A stretch of DNA of 35,074 bases from Candidatus Cryptobacteroides merdavium (GTDB lineage: Bacteria > Bacteroidota > Bacteroidia > Bacteroidales > UBA932), in contig JADIMO010000047.1 in assembly GCA_017694755.1 (NCBI GenBank), positions 1 to 35,074 of the forward strand, read 5' to 3'. Positions 34,902 to 35,074 of this stretch are shown here, one piece after another. Every line of letters begins with the position of its first letter. Position 1 is the stretch's first letter. A program made the position numbers and the translations under genes. A model generated the notes under the pieces. The model did no database searches, was not told the origin of the DNA, and saw nothing but the letters and a program-made list of their open reading frames with translations.

Positions 34902-35074
34902 TGTATCTGCAATATTAATTGGCTTATTTTTTCCTTATGCTGCTCCATCCTGGAAGAGTATTCCAGGTACATGTCCTCCATTTCGGTCATGAGAGCCTTT
35001 TCCGTAAGATCCCTGGCCCTGTCGTACTTCCTTATCTCTTCAGCAAGTTCCTCAATCAGCTCCACCTTGTGAAG
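34898..35074 (-). CDS. C-terminal end of a coiled-coil protein (partial)
   Basis: The last 58 codons of a gene that begins beyond the right edge. The visible part (LHKVELIEELAEEIRKYD through QHKEKISQLILQIQ) is almost all charged residues in heptad-like spacing, that is, a coiled coil, with no other motif. Its TGA overlaps the ATG of the barrel protein gene (ATGA), as at two other junctions of this operon, which supports it being a real gene and the operon continuing to the right. Function cannot be told from this fragment. Confidence 0.8.
   Translation of the reverse strand, partial: LHKVELIEELAEEIRKYDRARDLTEKALMTEMEDMYLEYSSRMEQHKEKISQLILQIQ

Overview
The window looks like chromosome of a Bacteroidota bacterium, most likely a gut-type member of the order Bacteroidales. 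The evidence is a SusC/SusD outer-membrane pair, many Cys-lipidated surface proteins, BACON and WG-repeat proteins, a short Bacteroidota-type RNA polymerase omega subunit, and several promoters with the Bacteroidota layout TTTG - 19/20 bp - TAnnTTTG. I see no tRNA, rRNA, CRISPR array, transposase or phage gene.

Layout. (1) 265-3966, plus strand: an envelope cluster with an OmpH/Skp-like periplasmic chaperone, a GT4 glycosyltransferase (TTG start) and a two-LysM protein with a periplasmic-binding-protein fold. (2) 4098-9223, minus strand: a housekeeping run SDR - trxB - bamD - rpoZ - recN. Upstream of trxB lie two copies of an 80-bp-period repeat, each carrying a complete consensus promoter. 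(3) 9312-9831, plus strand: a Fur-superfamily regulator without recognisable zinc ligands, behind a very good promoter. (4) 9961-11558, minus strand: bcp peroxiredoxin coupled by a 1-base overlap to a GT4 glycosyltransferase. (5) 11592-26170, minus strand: one 14.5-kb locus running from a consensus promoter through a ~240-nt structured leader to two paralogous lipoproteins, SusC, SusD, an 820-aa lipoprotein, a subtilisin-like protease lipoprotein, a small lipoprotein and an intrinsic terminator. Terminator-like hairpins sit in the leader and in the first two intergenic gaps. (6) 26249-27529: a YbdG-type MscS channel with its own promoter. (7) 27571-35074, minus strand: a translationally coupled operon, entered from beyond the right edge, of a coiled-coil protein (partial), a TPR-BACON-beta-barrel protein, a Big2/lipocalin-like lipoprotein, a transmembrane Ser/Thr kinase, a WG-repeat protein and a PP2C phosphatase, closed by a 17-bp-stem terminator.

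How they may work together. Locus 5 looks like a protein- or peptide-acquisition system: surface lipoproteins and the protease would bind and cut a proteinaceous substrate that SusCD imports (inference). Operon 7 looks like an envelope phospho-signalling module: kinase and phosphatase form an opposed pair in the cytoplasm, while the barrel, the lipoprotein, the WG protein and the kinase's outer domain face the envelope. It is the best candidate here for an undescribed system. Regions 2-4 hold genes of redox homeostasis (trxB, bcp, Fur-like regulator) beside core outer-membrane assembly and DNA-repair genes.
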